Assembly: GCA_030043595.1 (NCBI GenBank)
Contig: JASHXJ010000624.1
Coordinates: 1-5,809, forward strand
Direction of reading: 5' to 3'
Origin: Trebonia sp.
GTDB taxonomy: Bacteria > Actinomycetota > Actinomycetes > Streptosporangiales > Streptosporangiaceae
DNA length: 5,809 nt
The stretch's first letter is position 1. Every line of letters begins with the position of its first letter. The position numbers and the translations under genes were made by a program. The notes beneath the pieces are model-generated. The model made no database searches. It was not told the origin of the DNA and saw only the letters and a program-made list of their open reading frames with translations. Shown one piece after another: positions 5,803 through 5,809 of the stretch.

Positions 5803-5809
5803 GCTGTCC

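Overview
This looks like chromosomal DNA from a high-GC actinomycete. The evidence is the very GC-rich coding with strong G/C in third codon positions, a GTG start, purine-rich ribosome-binding sites, and a large LuxR-type ATPase regulator (LAL/STAND class) of the kind common in filamentous actinobacteria. The exact genus cannot be read from the sequence. I see no mobile element, CRISPR array, tRNA or rRNA.

The layout is a divergent pair of transcription units around a 285-bp intergenic region (2746-3030). Leftward (minus strand), in order of transcription, are a 34-codon single-pass membrane microprotein (2641-2745), a GT28/MGDG-synthase-like glycosyltransferase (1462-2601), and a radical SAM protein of the HpnJ type (14-1447). 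The gaps are 39 nt and 14 nt, and the HpnJ ribosome-binding site overlaps the glycosyltransferase stop codon. An ATG with an upstream AGGGAGG right at the left edge suggests the operon continues out of the window. Rightward (plus strand) is one 923-codon LAL regulator (3031-5802), complete from Walker A to the C-terminal LuxR helix-turn-helix.

In Proteobacteria HpnJ acts on a glycosylated bacteriohopanetetrol: HpnI (a GT2 enzyme) adds N-acetylglucosamine, HpnK deacetylates it, and HpnJ converts the sugar to the cyclitol ether head group. Here the HpnJ-like enzyme is paired instead with a glycosyltransferase of a different fold that resembles enzymes gluco- or galactosylating lipids. My working inference is a small glycolipid head-group module: the glycosyltransferase puts a sugar on a lipid (a hopanoid, a diacylglycerol or another polyol lipid), HpnJ rearranges that sugar, the microprotein sits in the membrane beside them, and the divergent LAL protein controls the operon. 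No hopanoid backbone gene (squalene-hopene cyclase, HpnH) is in the window, so the hopanoid link rests only on resemblance to HpnJ.

The intergenic region holds unusual structure. A perfect 9-bp inverted repeat brackets a candidate leftward promoter. There are imperfect direct repeats in the leftward leader, a second strong ribosome-binding site with an ATG that opens an overlapping reading frame, and mutually exclusive hairpins in the LAL leader. These are sequence observations; their functions are inferred.
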